Origin: Karstenula rhodostoma CBS 690.94
Lineage: Eukaryota; Ascomycota; Dothideomycetes; Pleosporales; Didymosphaeriaceae
Direction of reading: 5' to 3'
Length of the DNA: 64,000 nt
Assembly: GCA_010093485.1 (NCBI GenBank)
Contig: MU001504.1
Location: 1,496,437 to 1,560,436 of the forward strand
The notes under the pieces are model-generated. The model saw nothing but the letters and a program-made list of their open reading frames with translations, made no database searches and was not told the origin of the DNA. Both the position numbers and the translations under genes were made by a program. Within the stretch, counting starts at the first letter, position 1. Every line of letters begins with the position of its first letter. Of the stretch, positions 31,619 to 43,047 are shown one piece after another.

Positions 31619-33916
31619 TCAGACAGCCCAGCTGCCCTTTCGGACCGCGACCCCTGCGCCCCCAAGTCCGTCGCCCGCCATGTTTGGATGCTGCTTCGCC
31701 CATTCGCGGATATACATCCGCAGCGCGCGCCACCGCATGCAGCTCTCCTCGGTAATCTCCGCGTCTGTGAGATTCCCGTCGGCGCCCAGACGGATGTAGC
31801 CCTTCGACTCGGCGAGGTCATCGTCTTGTCGCAGGTCGGATATAGGGATGTTCGAGATGCGCGACAGCTCCTCGTCGAAGGGTTGCGCCATGGAGGGGTA
31901 ACCCAGCGATAGGTAGTTATAGACCTGCGTGACGAAATCGTCACCGTAGTCTTCATCGATGGAGAGCGCGAAGGTGAGCTTTTCGTCGATGCAGGCGAAG
32001 TCGGCGTTTGAGGCTGGGGGCGTGGGCGGGAGCAGAGAGCCGCGAGATGGAGTCGGGCATGGCGAGAGGAGGTCGGCGATTTCGATGCGCGGGGTGAGAA
32101 TGCCGGTGGGACCTTTGGGTGCCTCGTCCTTAACGCAGAAACCCGCCCAGAGACCTTCCTTCTCTTTCTTGTCGTGATTACTGCTGGCTACGGACCAGAG
32201 CGAGGAGACGCGGCTGAGATTTTTACCGTTGCCTTGGCCACACCAGAGGCTCTCGCCCTTCTCAGATTTCTCGGCTTGTTGCGTTTGCTCTGAGAGATAG
32301 GACAGTGCTATCCGGACGGCGTCACAGCCTTGCGTGGTGTCGAAACGAGCTGGTTCAGGAGATTCGCATCGAGGGAACTTGATCTCATTGCCGAGCATCG
32401 GCGGTCGAGCGTCTCTCCGCATCCTTTCAATTTCTTCGTTCTGTTGATACCCGATGATATCCTTCTCGGTTTTGATACCAGCCGCAGCATTGGCCCACGG
32501 GCTTGGCTTGAAGTGAGATTTCGGACTAATGCCCGAAGTTGGCTCCTGGATCTCTTGCTCCTCTCTGTACTGACGCATCGCCTTCAGATCCCAGTCCACT
32601 TCGTTGAAGGTTGTACTGCCTGCTTTTGACGAATCTGTTGACTCATCGTCTGCATCGACAAAGTGATCCACGTGCTCATGGTAATTACCGTTTGGAAATG
32701 CTGCCATCTCTTGTTCGCGCAATTGCTTTTCCACGGCCTTGGCAGCCAGTTCGAGCAAGTATCCAGAGGTCTGCTCGTCGACACTCTCTCGCATTCGGGT
32801 TGGCTCTTTGTATGATTGTTTCTCGTAACAATAGGCTCGGCAGGGGTAATTGAAAGGTGATGGCGTCTCGCCTTCAGACTCAGAAGACTCTATAGGATCA
32901 AGATCGGGAACGTGGAAGCAATGATGTGACGGTCGACACCTCGGCATTCGCTTGTGGTTGAGTGGCGATGTTGCGCGTTGGATTTCTTGAAAGAGGGGAT
33001 TTTTTGAAAAATCAAATAATGTTGGGGTGTTGGCTGGCGCGCTTGGAAGATCATGTGGGAGGGTTGTTTCTAGCCTCTGGAGTCGACGAAGAGAGGGGCG
33101 TTCCTCCTCAACGCGGCGTGACCGTGACGCGGTCTCTATAAGCTGAGGCGCAAACTTGCGGGACTTCTTCTCTTGCTTCATCGTGGTCGTTTGGCTATCC
33201 CATTCTTCTGCAAACTTCTTCCGGCTTTTGCGGTTGGTTTTCGTGGAGGTTTCTACCGGTTCGGGTGCGAACGTTCTCCTTGGTTTTGCCGTCTCACTCT
33301 CCCAGGCATCCGCGAACTTTTTTCGGCTGCTCCTCGCAGACGTCTCGACAGGTTCTGGTGCAAACCGCCGGTTCGTCTTTGTAGTTGTCTCTACGGGTTC
33401 AACAGCGAATTTCCTTGGCTTTGAGGTCTGATTTTCCGACTCATCCATGGACTTTTTGCGGCTTCTCTTTTCCGAGTGTTCTATAGGCTGTGGAGCAAAA
33501 CGACGGTTTGTCTTTGTCGTTGTTTCCACGGGCTCAGGTGCAAACCTCCGGCGTGATTTGGTTTCCTTCTCTTCCGTAGAAAGTTGATCTTTAGAGGATC
33601 TGGCCGTCGTTTCGATGGGCTCGGGAACAAAGCGGCGATTGGTTTTGTGAGTAGTTTCTAGAGGCTCTGGCGTGAATTTTGCTGGGCGTTTGGGTGCTCC
33701 ATTATCGTCTTCAGGCGTATCGTTAGAGAATCTCGTAGTCGTCTCGATAGGCTCAATGGGGACTCGACGGTTCGTCCTTGTGGTTGTCTCGACTGGTTGG
33801 GGAGCAAAGCGAGAACGTTTGGGACCGTCTACATTGTCGCGCAGACCCTTGGAAGATTGTGTTGTCGTCTCGATCGGTTCAACGCCGAATTGTCTCGGGG
33901 GCATGATGGCTGCCAT
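31619..33916 (-). CDS. Repeat-rich disordered protein (RFxPEPxETT repeats)
   Basis: Single exon, 765 residues, from ATG 33916 (an internal Met at codon 5 is also possible). The first 290 residues hold about eleven copies of a motif near RFAPEPVETTTKTNR, with spacers of varying length rich in Ser, Arg and Lys. The middle is low-complexity and includes CRPSHHCFHVPDLDPIE and a Cys/Tyr-rich NYPCRAYCYEKQ. The C-terminal third is more ordered (DDFVTQVYNYLSLGYPSMA; CMRWRALRMYIREWAKQHPN) and looks like a small helical domain. I recognise the pattern as a conserved uncharacterised ascomycete protein but know no function. Repeated P-x-[VI]-E-T-T sites could be phosphorylated docking motifs (speculation). 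Confidence 0.85.
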   Translation of the reverse strand: MAAIMPPRQFGVEPIETTTQSSKGLRDNVDGPKRSRFAPQPVETTTRTNRRVPIEPIETTTRFSNDTPEDDNGAPKRPAKFTPEPLETTHKTNRRFVPEPIETTARSSKDQLSTEEKETKSRRRFAPEPVETTTKTNRRFAPQPIEHSEKRSRKKSMDESENQTSKPRKFAVEPVETTTKTNRRFAPEPVETSARSSRKKFADAWESETAKPRRTFAPEPVETSTKTNRKSRKKFAEEWDSQTTTMKQEKKSRKFAPQLIETASRSRRVEEERPSLRRLQRLETTLPHDLPSAPANTPTLFDFSKNPLFQEIQRATSPLNHKRMPRCRPSHHCFHVPDLDPIESSESEGETPSPFNYPCRAYCYEKQSYKEPTRMRESVDEQTSGYLLELAAKAVEKQLREQEMAAFPNGNYHEHVDHFVDADDESTDSSKAGSTTFNEVDWDLKAMRQYREEQEIQEPTSGISPKSHFKPSPWANAAAGIKTEKDIIGYQQNEEIERMRRDARPPMLGNEIKFPRCESPEPARFDTTQGCDAVRIALSYLSEQTQQAEKSEKGESLWCGQGNGKNLSRVSSLWSVASSNHDKKEKEGLWAGFCVKDEAPKGPTGILTPRIEIADLLSPCPTPSRGSLLPPTPPASNADFACIDEKLTFALSIDEDYGDDFVTQVYNYLSLGYPSMAQPFDEELSRISNIPISDLRQDDDLAESKGYIRLGADGNLTDAEITEESCMRWRALRMYIREWAKQHPNMAGDGLGGAGVAVRKGSWAV

Positions 33917-35704
33917 ACTTGATATAACCTTACTGATTCTGTCCTCCTTATTCTCATGCTATGCAATCCAACGTCGGAATCGATGTGCGTGTCAGCTACA
34001 CTATCTTCCTCTGAGGACTATTTTACGGCGAGGGCCAGCGCTCGCTTGTAGCTAAAGGATGCGGGATCCTGATTGCGGGGAAATGGAGGTTCGGAAAATA
34101 TCGGCGCTGGAACGTAAACAGTTCCCGCGGCAGCGCTTCCCTTCCCACGGGGAGGCTTGTGACGACCAATGGGTGCCAAGAATGTATTGCAACGCGCAGT
34201 AAAGACGACCGTTAGACACTGGGTGCTGATACGGGACCCTGTTCCGTCGCTTCAGGTGCCAGATGTATTCGGGTCCGATGGGAAAAGCGATTCGTTCGGC
34301 GGAAGGCGCGAATGCGGTCGTGGTTGCTCTATCTCCGTCAATCTGGAAGTTGCGGACCAAGGGTGGTGGATGTACATTGCTCACCACTCGTCGCTGTCGG
34401 GAGGAAACAGTGACCACACCAGGTGTCTTTCGAGCCCGCGGAAGCTGGTAAAGCGCGTCGGAGCTGCGACAGCTGTCTTCATGTGAATGCCTGCCGCTAG
34501 GATTCGTAGCTTGTGGTGCAAACGCTCAATGACGTCGTAGCGTAGCGATCGGCTAGGTGGTAATCGCGTGCTGTAGTTTTGAGCACCGCGACGACTAGGG
34601 GAGGGGCGCTGGGGTTATGTAAGGGCGAAGAGGTGGTTTAAGAGAGACGGGTGCGTTGTCGCGACTAGGAGGCGGCAAGATTGACGAGCTGCTGCGGTAA
34701 TGCGGACCTGGACATTCTTGTTGGGTGCAGGGATGCGTGAGGGCTGATGGCAGGGGCGCGGGCCTAATCGTGAACTTCACTTTGGGGGAGGCCCCTTGGG
34801 CTGTGAGGGATAGAATTGGCCTCGTTCACCGCCAGCAGCTCCACAACATGGCCAGCCGATAAAGAGGCACCCACACGCGGCGTGCTTTTGGGCATCATCG
34901 AGCCCACCATCGAGCCACGCCGTTCCTTTGCTCCATCTCTTAGCAGCATCGAAGGCTGTTCTCGACGGACGCTGCTTCAGCCGCCACGCGGAAGTGCCGC
35001 ACAGTAGCGCGCGCGCGGCCGAGAGCCTCCCATCACTGACGAGCAGGCCCGGCTTTCTTTCATCACTCTGCTACAGCGGCCTCCGACGACGCTGGCAACA
35101 TCGCCTGACCATCCCGTGCACGCCGTGCAACCTCCCACAAAAGCAATGCTGGCCTTTCGTCAAGTGGCACCGCCCTGCAATAGTAGCAGCTCCAGAGCCA
35201 GCGGCAGGCCCATCCATTCGCAAGCTCCCGAATCATAGCTCGTCTTCCAATTCCAGCCCGGACGCTACGAAAATAACTCGGGTGCCAGCGAATCATCGCC
35301 CATGCATACTTGCTTTGCCTGCACCACTGCCGAATTGATCGTTTGCCAAATTGCGCGTGAAAGGCGCATCATCATGCGTTGCGAACCTGAGGTGGCTCGT
35401 CGCATGAGAGCAGACATCTCCCGTCAAACACCTAGACGGCAGGCGACCACGTATCGACGGCTGCCCATGACAAGTCGTGTCGCATTCCCCGCACCTTGCC
35501 TTTCCTAGATCAGCATCCAGCATCATTCCAACAAAGCTAAATTGTCCTAGAAACAGACTCTTGTCTACTCTGTACCGAGGATCATGTTCGAAGCAACTCC
35601 CAACGCCAGCGTGGCCTTTACAAAGTGACCATCGAATCAGAGCAGCAGGCCACCCCCCCATAGACCGATCCGTACTCCTCCATTCTTAGTAAATCTCGCA
35701 ACCT
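33917..35704. other. Long intergenic region, no gene seen
   Basis: About 1.8 kb of ordinary GC with scattered short frames on both strands and no coherent exon chain. It may contain long untranslated regions. Nothing repeated was recognised. Confidence 0.45.
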
Positions 35705-36351
35705 TCAAAGCCCGGGAGATTGGTCATCATCCAGAATTAAACGAGAAGCAACGACACCGCGACAGTACTGGGCTTGTGGGGTCAATCTGAGAGGCCTTGC
35801 GAGGAAATGGTACTCGAGATCTGCCCAAGCACCTAGTCCAGGACCCGGCGACATTGGATGGATGGGCTGCGAATCCGCTGTCATCTCACTGTGTGCATCT
35901 TCGCACGGAACTTAGCTAACAAGGTGAGCAAATGTGAAGGTCATGATGACTTACCGCTGCCGGGCTCGTTATCCATACTGTCTGCAGTGTCACTGTAGGC
36001 CGACTCCGACCCCGGATTACTGTACAATGAATGCGCTGTCGGCATACCAGGACTACTGACTCTCGATTCTCCATGGAAAGGCGATTGGCCAGCAAGAAAT
36101 CTGCTCGTGTCGATGTCTTCGCCGAGGGTGGACTCACTCAGGAAGCCAAATTCGTTGTCAGAAGTATCAGAACCCACCAACGTCAACGTCTCATCGTTCT
36201 GCCGGTCGCCATCATCACCTCCGCGACTGTGGCCACTTGCACGCCCGCACCGGCACCCACACACAGTCTGGTTCAGATGCGGAGGCCTGCTAGCAGATCG
36301 ACTGCACAGTCCCGGCTCGGGATACTGCTGTCCTTCGCTGGGGTTGTACAT
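35705..36351 (-). CDS. Hypothetical protein, two exons
   Basis: Exons 35955-36351 and 35705-35898, joined by a 56-bp intron (GTAAGT donor, GTTAGCTAAG branch region, GCGAAG acceptor), are in phase and give 196 residues from ATG 36351 (MYNPSEGQQYPEPG). Acidic Ser/Gly-rich segments (DNEFGFLSESTLGEDIDTS; YSDTADSMDNEPGS) are followed by a second-exon segment MSPGPGLGAWADLEYHF. No domain recognised. Just upstream is a strong 3' splice-like sequence (CTGAC, eight Ts, CTCCAG) that fits a 5'-UTR intron with a GTGAGC donor near 36453; an upstream coding exon was sought but no in-phase ATG fits. Confidence 0.55.
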
Positions 36352-37242
36352 TCTGGAGCAAAAAAAAGCCTTGCCAACGTCAGTCAGGTCCTACGACGCC
36401 GGCCCTCGATTCCGTCACATCGCCAAGATCGCGCTCACAATTGGTTTGCATCTGGTTAAGTCTAGAACCATGCGGCGCCTATGTCAGACCATAACCACAT
36501 CCGCTTCAACACAGCAAGAACACACCAGCGTCAGACTGCTAAACACGAAAAAAAGCACTTGCCTTAGGTAACACTTCTTTAAAACCCCGTCGAATTGAGA
36601 GAGCTGCGACTCGGACGACTTCACAGCAGCCCAAAGCCTCACTCTTATGCTCCCAGCCTACAGCCCTCGTCCAGCACGCAACACCACCACATCACCACAG
36701 CAAATATACGTCAGACGGCCTGTGATCTCGTGGCGACCCCCGACACGTCGCTCTCATTTCGTTTTTACGAAGACCCTGCCAACCGCAGCTGCGCGGATCC
36801 GACACCGCACCCTCGCGCCATGTCTGCCTGCTCTCGTTCGCCAGACCGAAACTCTATACGCTGCGCCGATGTTCGCTGGTCCGGCTGTTGCAAAGGCTAC
36901 GGTTTGTATTTGCTTCTGCGGGTGGGACCGCGGGTTTCCGCCGCCGAGGGTAAGCGGCGTGCTGGCGTAGGGCTGAGCGTTCACCGGTGGGGGTGGGGTT
37001 GGAGTGGGATTGATCTACGGGGCTGGCGTTGGCAGGGCCGGGTACGTCACTTTTGATGTCTGTCTGGTGTTTGGAGCATCATGGCGACTTCGGTGCATGG
37101 ACTTTTGGGTCTAAGCTGGATGGGGTGACCGTGCAGAATAGCCTACATGGAGCTTGTCGTAGTCAATACAAGATGCAAAGCACATACGTCAGATCATATC
37201 AATAGTGCACACTCCAACTATACATCTATTGTGTCTAAGCTA
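36352..37242. other. Intergenic / probable 5'-UTR region
   Basis: Probably includes the leader of the gene at 35705-36351. Open frames at 36595-37056 are short, in conflicting frames and not protein-like enough to call. Confidence 0.4.
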
Positions 37243-38416
37243 CTATAACTCGTCAAAAACACGTAGTCTATCATCCTCCGGCAACGCAGCTGACGCTCTC
37301 GCGCTGGGCGACTCTATCCGCACATCCAGCTGCTCCTTAGCCTGGTTCGGCCTCATGATAGCCTCTTTCGCTATATCCGGTATCGGCGCATTGAGAATCT
37401 GTTCACGCGAGGCAAAGTCGAGCGCACGCGTGTGCCCCGTGTCCGGGTGTACAGGCCGGAGCTGCTGGAACAGGATCGACAACAGGACGAGACCCAGGAG
37501 GGCGCCGACGACGCCCCAGAGGATGCGCACATGGCCTGTCCGTAAGTCAGTGACTCGTATGTAAGGGATTCTGTGAGGGATGCCATACGCGTGTTCCTAA
37601 CCTCCAGCTCTGCCTCGAGCTTCATCCGCTTATTCACCCTGTTGCGCGCCTCGGCCAGTCTGCCCTCCAGCGCCTCAGCCTTCTCCTTCCCAGCTTTTAT
37701 CCGCAATTCCAGCGCGGAGACTTGCTCCTGGTGCGTCTCGAAGTTGTCGGAGCCCTTAAATTGCCCCTCCACATCTTCCGCCAGCTCCTGCGTGTCGGTT
37801 TCGAAGTTGTGGTGCAGCTCGTTGGTCAGGTTCGACAGCTCCTGCAGGCTGCCGATGGTCTGGCGGCAGGTAGCGATGCGCTCGAGGAGGGAGTAGTACG
37901 TGTCATCGAGACGGCGCGACGTCTTGAGCGACTGGTCAGAGAGGTTCTGTAGCGAGGAGCGGAGGGCACTGTGTGTCATGTTAGAAACTCTAGCGAAGGC
38001 AGAATAGAGACATACTCCTCCCGCAACTCGACCCTCCTCTGCTCGCGCACCAAGTCTTCCGGCCGGCCCGGTCTCCGTAGCGGCGGTACGTCTAGCCCTC
38101 CAGTTCCATCTGTTTGCCCTGCCTTGTCTGCTGCGCCGTCTGTAACAGCAACGCTCGCACGTCTGCTATCCGCTGGACTACTAGTGATGCTCTCCTTCGC
38201 CTGCTTCAGGAGATCGCCAAAGCTGGTAGGCGGCTGCGAGGGGAACGCGGATTGCACAATCTCCTTTGCATGGTGACGCGACGAGTGGTGGCGGTGGTGA
38301 TGCCGGTGTAGGTGATGTTTTCGTTTGGTGGAGTCCTTTTGTCGTTGCGGAGGTGCTTCGGAGCTTACACGGGAGGGCGCGGTGTACAGAAGGGAAGGGC
38401 GAAAATGGTCAGCCAT
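37243..38416 (-). CDS. His-rich coiled-coil protein with one C-terminal membrane helix
   Basis: Exons 38016-38416, 37589-37968 and 37243-37535, joined by introns of 47 and 53 bp (GTATGT donor with CTAAC branch; GTATGG donor with GGACAG acceptor), all in phase, give 357 residues. The N-terminus is basic, with a His cluster (KHHLHRHHHRHHSSRHH), followed by PPTSFGDLLKQAK. Residues about 130-258 form an alpha-helical coiled coil (NELHHNFETDTQELAEDVE; AEALEGRLAEARNRV). A membrane segment at about 263-285 (WGVVGALLGLVLLSILF) is followed by about 70 residues including HTRALDFASREQIL. The layout suggests a single-pass organelle or nuclear-envelope protein; no family name is offered. Confidence 0.75.
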
Positions 38417-39028
38417 AACATCTTGGGGTAGGTTGGTGGAGGGCGTAATGAGCTAAGGCGCGGAAGCTGGGGATCGCGCTAAGCCTTGAGCGGTATGGTA
38501 TTACGGTCCCCAATCAAGCATCCGCAAGGATCAACATGCGGGACCGGGTACCTAAGCCCAGTCGCCCATTTTGCGACAAACAACATCATTCTGTAGCGCT
38601 CATGGCCGTAGTCTTGTAGATGACTGAACGAGTGCGACGTGACGTGGACAATTGTGGATAACATGAAAGAGTCAATGTTCAGCTCGTAAAGTAGTATTGA
38701 ACTGCGCTATCGTAGATAATATAGAACCATGGTACCTGGCTTTACCAGTGGATGCCTCCAATGCCTGCGCGCTCGGAGTTGTGGTGTGTATTGTCGAGCA
38801 TGCCCGCTTGTAACCAACTGTGAGTGACCAGCAACGTTTGTGATAGTCTCCGTCGTTGTCGTTGTTAAGTGACCCTCGGGAAGTCCGAGTCTCGAAAATT
38901 GCTGCCGTGCCTGCTTGCCGTGGGGTATCGTCGTGAATGCGTCTATGCAGCCAAGATATGCAGCCGAGATTGGGGGTCAGAAGTCTGCCCATCCCATAGT
39001 CGAGGAGCCGTTCTAAGCGTGGGCATGC
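38417..39028. other. Intergenic region, no gene seen
   Basis: Lies between the 5' flank of the coiled-coil gene and the 3' end of CGR1. No supported feature. Confidence 0.5.
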
Positions 39029-39495
39029 TCAAGACGCAAGCATTTTGTTCCTCTTCTCCCTCCTCTTCAAGCGCTCAACGCGCTTCTTGTGCATCTTCTC
39101 CTCCATCTTCTGGAAACGCTCTTTCTCCTCCTTCGCGGCTCGTTTGGTGCGAATCGCCTCGACCCGACGCTAGAGGGTGTCAGAAATGCGCATCTCGCAG
39201 CCATCCTTCTCACGTACCTGTCGCTCTGCTTCCTTCTCGTCCTTCATCTCCTTTATTTTGGCTTTGGTGGCGTCAAAAGCCTTCCGGTCTGCCGCCCGCT
39301 TTTCGAACGAGGACTGGTTTGCCCGGGGTCGAAAGGCCTTCTTGTTGTCATGCCACTGCTTGCCTGTGCGACATCGTGTTTAGTTGGTGCTGCGTCGCAG
39401 ACGGGTCCACACAGGAACATACCATTTTTGCGCATTCCCTTTACTGCGCTCACCTCCGCGACCGGGGCGGCTTGTGGTTCAACGGCTGTCGACAT
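39029..39495 (-). CDS. CGR1: rRNA-processing protein CGR1
   Basis: Small, highly charged nucleolar protein needed for 60S ribosomal subunit assembly and pre-rRNA processing (known for the family). Exons 39423-39495, 39218-39363 and 39029-39169, with introns of 59 and 48 bp (donors GTATGT and GTACGT), are in phase and give 119 residues. Diagnostic segments are [18 protein letters not shown] across the first junction, [12 protein letters not shown], and the Lys/Arg/Glu-rich helical C-terminus ([19 protein letters not shown]). Length matches fungal CGR1. The larger plus-strand frame across this locus is its shadow. Confidence 0.92.
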
Positions 39496-40131
39496 TTTCG
39501 TGAAGGACGTTCTGGGACCCGTACTGCAATGCGGCGAGACAACGCGGTCTGCTCCCAGGAAGAAAAAAGAGGGACCGAGGATCTTCCGGTATCGATAGGA
39601 CAGGAAAGCGCGATGGAGAAGACTTGGCAGGAACAACAGGATGGCATCCCACCATCAGATCTGATAAGATTATCAGATGCGCGATTTGCTTTGTGAACCC
39701 TCAGGCTCTAAACGCCTTTTGCGCCCACTTCTTGCACACCCACAGATTCAACTTTCGCACAGCATTTTTATGATTGTACGGAGCTCCTTCTGATATAGCA
39801 GGTTTTACCGGCTGCAGAATTTTCATGCAGCTTTTGGCGCCGATCTCGTCCTTTGTCCTGCTACCACGCCCCCCGCCGTGACACCTCTCTTTACGGCGCG
39901 GAGCGAGACGCGCAGCGCAGTCGCTTCTCCCTGTCCCACGTCGTACCCAATAGTTTCCACAAACACCCGTATCCTGCATATCCTTTCGCCATGGGATACA
40001 TCATCGAGTTGTAACGATCGTTGTTCGCTCTCCTCACCGCCTCCTACACGACCTTGCCCCACGCAGCTCTAAAGTGTACCTCAGAGGACCCGCCGTCTTT
40101 TGAGCCTACAAAAGCAAGCAGCAATAGGAAT
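39496..40131. other. Divergent promoter region of CGR1 and the carrier gene
   Basis: Promoter region between two divergent housekeeping genes. Open frames here are short and not coherent. Confidence 0.5.
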
Positions 40132-41212
40132 ATGGACCTTCAAGAAAACCCAGTCCGAGCTGGGGAGAGCGGAAGCCGACTTTCTGCGTCATACATGGTA
40201 CAAGAGGAGCCCTCGGCGGCATTGGACCACACACAAGGAGAGGAAGCTTTGAAGGATGTGATATGCGGATCAGCAGCTGGCGTTGTGGGTAAATACATCG
40301 AATATCCGTTCGACACCATCAAGGTCCGACTGCAGTCGCAACCGAACCACCTACCTCTGAAATACACTGGTCCGATAGACTGCTTCAAGAAGGCCCTGAA
40401 ACAGGATGGCTTTGTTGGTATTTACAGAGGCATAAGTGCTCCTTTGGTAGGAGCAGCCGTAGAGACTAGTTGTCTCTTCTTCAGCGTCAGTATACCATCG
40501 TCTCAGCAAACTGTACTCTAGCTAAAGCACCGAACAGTACCGTCTAGCTGGAGATGCGCTCAGAACTTCTGGATTCTATCCTGAGCTCAGAGGTCACCCC
40601 GAGAAGGACCTACCGTATGCTGGAATGCTATACTGCGGCATGGCCGCTGGCGCCATCACCTCCATCTTTCTCACGCCCATTGAATTGGTCAAATGCAAAA
40701 TGCAAGTCCCTCTGGAAACACCCAATGCTACAGTTGCAAGGCCTGGCATACTTGGCGTAATCGCTTCAGTCTACCGCCACCAAGGGCTTAGGGGTTACTG
40801 GCACGGCCAATTTGGCACTCTCATCCGTGAAACAGGAGGCGGTGCAGCGTGGTTCGGCGGGTACGAGGGCGCAAAGATGCTTTTCCAGAAAGCGTCTGCT
40901 GTGCCTGATGACGACATGCCCATTTGGCAGCGCATGGCATCTGGATCCATTGCTGGCATGTTGTACAACTTCGCCTTCTACCCTGCGGACACGGTCAAGT
41001 CGAGGATGCAAACCGAAGATGTCAAGCAATTGACGGGACAGAAGTCGACTTTCAGCGCGGTGTGCAAGGCGCACTGGAAGCAGCACGGCTTGAAAGGGAT
41101 GTATCGCGGGTGTGGAATTACCGTCGCAAGGTCTATTCCTAGCTCTGCGTTCATCTTCACGGTGTACGAAGAGCTGAAGAAGAGGTGGCCTGCGTCAGGG
41201 CACGATGTTTGA
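40132..41212 (+). CDS. Mitochondrial ornithine/basic amino-acid carrier, ARG13/ORC1 type
   Basis: Inner-membrane carrier of the SLC25 family that exports ornithine for arginine synthesis in fungi (known for ARG13/ORT1). Exons 40132-40485 and 40538-41212, joined by a 52-bp intron (GTCAGT donor, ACAG acceptor), give 342 residues. Three tripartite repeats carry P-x-[DE]-x2-[KR] signatures: [10 protein letters not shown] (from 59), [10 protein letters not shown] (from 165) and [10 protein letters not shown] (from 267). GKYIEYPFD and [12 protein letters not shown] are the features I associate with the ARG13 group. The N-terminal 40 residues are a poorly conserved hydrophilic extension; ATG 40132 was chosen, with a possible later start at the Met before VQEEPS. 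Confidence 0.9.
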
Positions 41213-41876
41213 TCTTTCGCAATTCGGACTGACGGTGATCTCATGCACACCCACCATCGTCGTGGGCATGGGCCCATGACTGATCTTTCGCGTTTTCTCT
41301 ACCATTTTTCTCTATTTAGCAGGAGTATTTGCATTGCGATAGCGTTCGTCAGGCATAGGCTGGGGACGCAGGAGCATCGTGGAGCGGTTTATCGAGATAC
41401 CATACGAACAACGAATCATTATCGAAAGTTGTGCACACAATGACATTCGGAAAGTATGCGAATACTGCCACGCTGGAGACGTGTTACTTCCAACGTCCAA
41501 AGCGCGTGGGATGAATGACTGTCATAGACTGACATGTGCGCTGCGAGCCACCTTCACATGCCTCCCTAACCCCGGTCTGTGGCTAGTGCGGGAGGCTTGT
41601 GTGGGGAAGTATGATCCGGCATGCGTCACTTAGGCCGAGGCCCAAGGGCACCGCGACACGACCAACTCTCCGCGAACCGAACAACCTTCCATGCAGCGCA
41701 GGAGCCGCACGCTTCTTCCTGTCCACGGTTTAGTTCAATGATCGCTACTTCGACTTCCGCGTCCTCCACTGCCCTTCCGACCAGTGTTTGACAAAGTTGA
41801 AGCGGCTCCGCATCGTCGCCGCACTACGCCGAGGCTCATTGACAGATAGCCCCCCGAGTCAACACAGTGCGCAGCA
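41213..41876. other. Intergenic region, no gene seen
   Basis: Lies between two co-oriented genes. A short frame at 41379-41633 is not convincing. Confidence 0.5.
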
Positions 41877-42779
41877 ATGGACAGGTTACACGTGCTTGAG
41901 GTATAAAAATATCATTAGTCAAGTATGCGCAGTACAGGGCTGACTCTACCCTAGAAAGCGATCGAGAAGGTTATCTTGGATCCCCAATACCACGACGTCC
42001 TCGCGCTCGTAAAAGGCGTACGGAATGGCGTCGTCTACGGGTCTAAAGTGCGGTTTCCTCACGCGCTGGTGTACGCCTTATCTCCCACTCGCATGCCAGT
42101 GCACTGCAAAGCTAACAAGCCCACAGCATGATCTTCCTCTTCCGCTCCGGCTCGTACGTTTCCTGCCCTGCGCCCCATCGCGCAGACATCGACTGACAAC
42201 TCCCAGACTCCGGTCAAAATCCTGGCTCGTCTTCAAAGCCACGCGCCAACACGCGCGCAACCTTGGCCTGTTCGCCCTTGTCTACAAAAGCTCCATGCTC
42301 CTCCTCCGGCACACCGCGCCCGATGGCAAAGAGCGCCACTACGACTCGTTCCTCGCTGGCCTCCTCGGCGGCTACACCGTCTTCGGCCGCACAATCCACA
42401 ATTCCGTGTCCCAGCAGATTGTCATATACGTGTTTGCGCGCGTGGCGTTGGCGCTTGCGAAGCTCGCTGTGCAACCTAGGCACGTGGGAGACGTGAAGGG
42501 CAGCGGGGGCGGGTGGGGCCTGCTGGATGAGAGGAGCAAGTTGAGGAAGGAGCTGGTGAAGAACGGGTGGGTGGGGTTCGCGAGTCTGAGTTGGGCGATG
42601 GTGATGTATGTGTGGAGGTGGCATCCAGAGGCGGTGCAGCCGAGTCTGAGGAGTAGCATGAACTATATGTGGGTGCTCCGTTCCTTTACCTTCTGGTGTT
42701 GGCATACTAACAACATCCCAGCTACGGACAATCAGACGAGTGGGACTCGCTGCGGACGTTCATCTGGCACAACAAATAA
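41877..42779 (+). CDS. PXMP4 / PMP24-type peroxisomal membrane protein
   Basis: Peroxisomal membrane protein of the Tim17/Tim22/Tim23/PMP24 superfamily. Five exons (41877-41900, 41955-42070, 42127-42153, 42207-42668, 42722-42779) with introns of 53-56 bp, most with CTAAC or CTGAC branch sites, give 228 residues. Exon 1 is only 24 bp (MDRLHVLE) and exon 3 is 27 bp. Family motifs: ALVKGVRNGVVYGSKVRFPH, then MIFLFRSGS, FLAGLLGGYTVFG, QQIVIYVFARV, QPSLRSSMNY and the ending FIWHNK. The exon joins reproduce the family order with no gap. The role is not well defined even in animals. Confidence 0.88.
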
Positions 42780-42912
42780 AGCCATCATGAGGGGGAGCGT
42801 AAGAGGGGGAACGTCACAATCTGTTTCACGTATATGTTCGATGCTTGTATGATTTCTTTACATTTCACACAGCGCGGTTTCTTTTACGACTCTGTAAACT
42901 TTACTGAGTCCT

Positions 42913-42951
42913 TGTACTGTGTTTTGCCGCGGCTTGCAAAAGCGCGCGAAG
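42913..42951 (+). repeat. Dispersed 39-bp repeat, copy 2
   Basis: Matches 13484-13522 at 36 of 39 positions, with the three differences all C/T. It lies 134 bp after the PXMP4-type gene. Confidence 0.7.
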
Positions 42952-43047
42952 TTTCACATTTGGTAACAATGCGTGGTACGGTACGTCCAATTTACCACCC
43001 TAGAGCTAAGCATTTTAGAATTAGAGAATACGAAGCAAAAAAAATCA

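Noticed and set aside
36595..37056. 153-residue plus-strand frame
   Set aside because: Conflicting open frames on both strands and no splice or motif support; probably leader sequence of the neighbouring minus-strand gene.
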